From positions 218,962 through 282,961 of the forward strand of contig NZ_QITQ01000003.1 of NCBI RefSeq assembly GCF_003260265.1: a stretch of DNA of 64,000 nt, read 5' to 3'. The position numbers and the translations under genes are program-made. How positions within the stretch are numbered: the first letter of the stretch is position 1; every line of letters starts with the position of its first letter. This DNA is from Roseovarius amoyensis. GTDB taxonomy: Bacteria; Pseudomonadota; Alphaproteobacteria; Rhodobacterales; Rhodobacteraceae. The notes below the pieces were generated by a model that was given only the letters and a program-made list of their open reading frames with translations, was not told the origin of the DNA and did not search any database. Positions 63,959 through 64,000 of this stretch are shown here, in pieces.

Positions 63959-64000
63959 ATGAACAAGAAACCCGGAACATCAAAGGACAGCGCCGACAAG
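63959..64000 (+). CDS. IS3-type transposase OrfA, first codons (runs off the window)
   Basis: Only 14 codons are present, MNKKPGTSKDSADK, preceded by AAGGAG. This N-terminus matches OrfA proteins of an IS3-family group common in Rhodobacterales. Assignment rests on this short match and the IS end just upstream. Confidence 0.55.
   Translation, partial: MNKKPGTSKDSADK

Overview
The window looks like a chromosomal segment of a marine-type alphaproteobacterium of the order Rhodobacterales (Roseobacter group). The evidence is high GC content, dense ATGA-overlap operons, an alphaproteobacterial F1-ATPase zeta subunit, an RNase E with a long acidic insert, a split-type methionine synthase locus, and DUF1638 and DUF1178 genes. 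Species cannot be told from the sequence alone.

Bases 1-13,500 are core genome: the 5' part of rne, the dctB-dctD two-component system, purS-purQ and purC, the ATPase zeta subunit, a homocysteine methyltransferase with a corrinoid protein and DUF1638, sufE, a lipoprotein, rnd, and purM-purN. Five purine genes make the left end a purine biosynthesis neighbourhood.

A tRNA with anticodon CAT (13,586-13,662) marks a boundary. Right behind it lie a decayed tyrosine integrase and a frameshifted IS256-type transposase, the debris of an integrated element. From there to gatB (42,798) is about 29 kb of accessory DNA. Its first part (14,186-25,735) is a catabolic cluster for an unidentified acid degraded as CoA thioesters. 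It holds a PaaK-like ligase, a crotonase, a two-subunit acyl-CoA dehydrogenase, two MaoC-type hydratases, a thiolase-like/DUF35 pair, an alpha-methylacyl-CoA racemase-like enzyme, two more family III CoA-transferases and a transglutaminase-fold protein. Two nearly identical palindromes lie on the promoters of its operons, so one unlinked repressor probably controls the whole set. The gene set most resembles beta-oxidation of alpha-methyl-branched or steroid/isoprenoid side chains; this is the best candidate for an undescribed system here. The rest of the accessory block holds three exporters (EmrAB-type with MarR, an RbbA/YhiH-type ABC exporter with HlyD, and an RND pump whose TetR gene is frameshifted) and an HxlR-controlled operon with a DODA-type dioxygenase.

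Bases 42,798-61,401 return to mostly core genes: gatB, a thioesterase, an iron-related operon (FbpB-like permease, PiuC-like oxygenase, a Tat protein with a Glu-Gly repeat), a complete dipeptide-type ABC transporter, a hemP operon with a tiny upstream reading frame, a Nudix hydrolase, DUF1178, an SDR, ribD-nrdR, a sulfotransferase-like protein and an AEC transporter. A 32-bp palindromic repeat occurs twice with compensated stem changes.

The right end (61,402-64,000) is mobile again: an IS-end-like sequence, a decayed serine recombinase, a DUF3883 nuclease-fold protein, a gene cut by an insertion sequence, and the first codons of an IS3-type transposase at the window edge.
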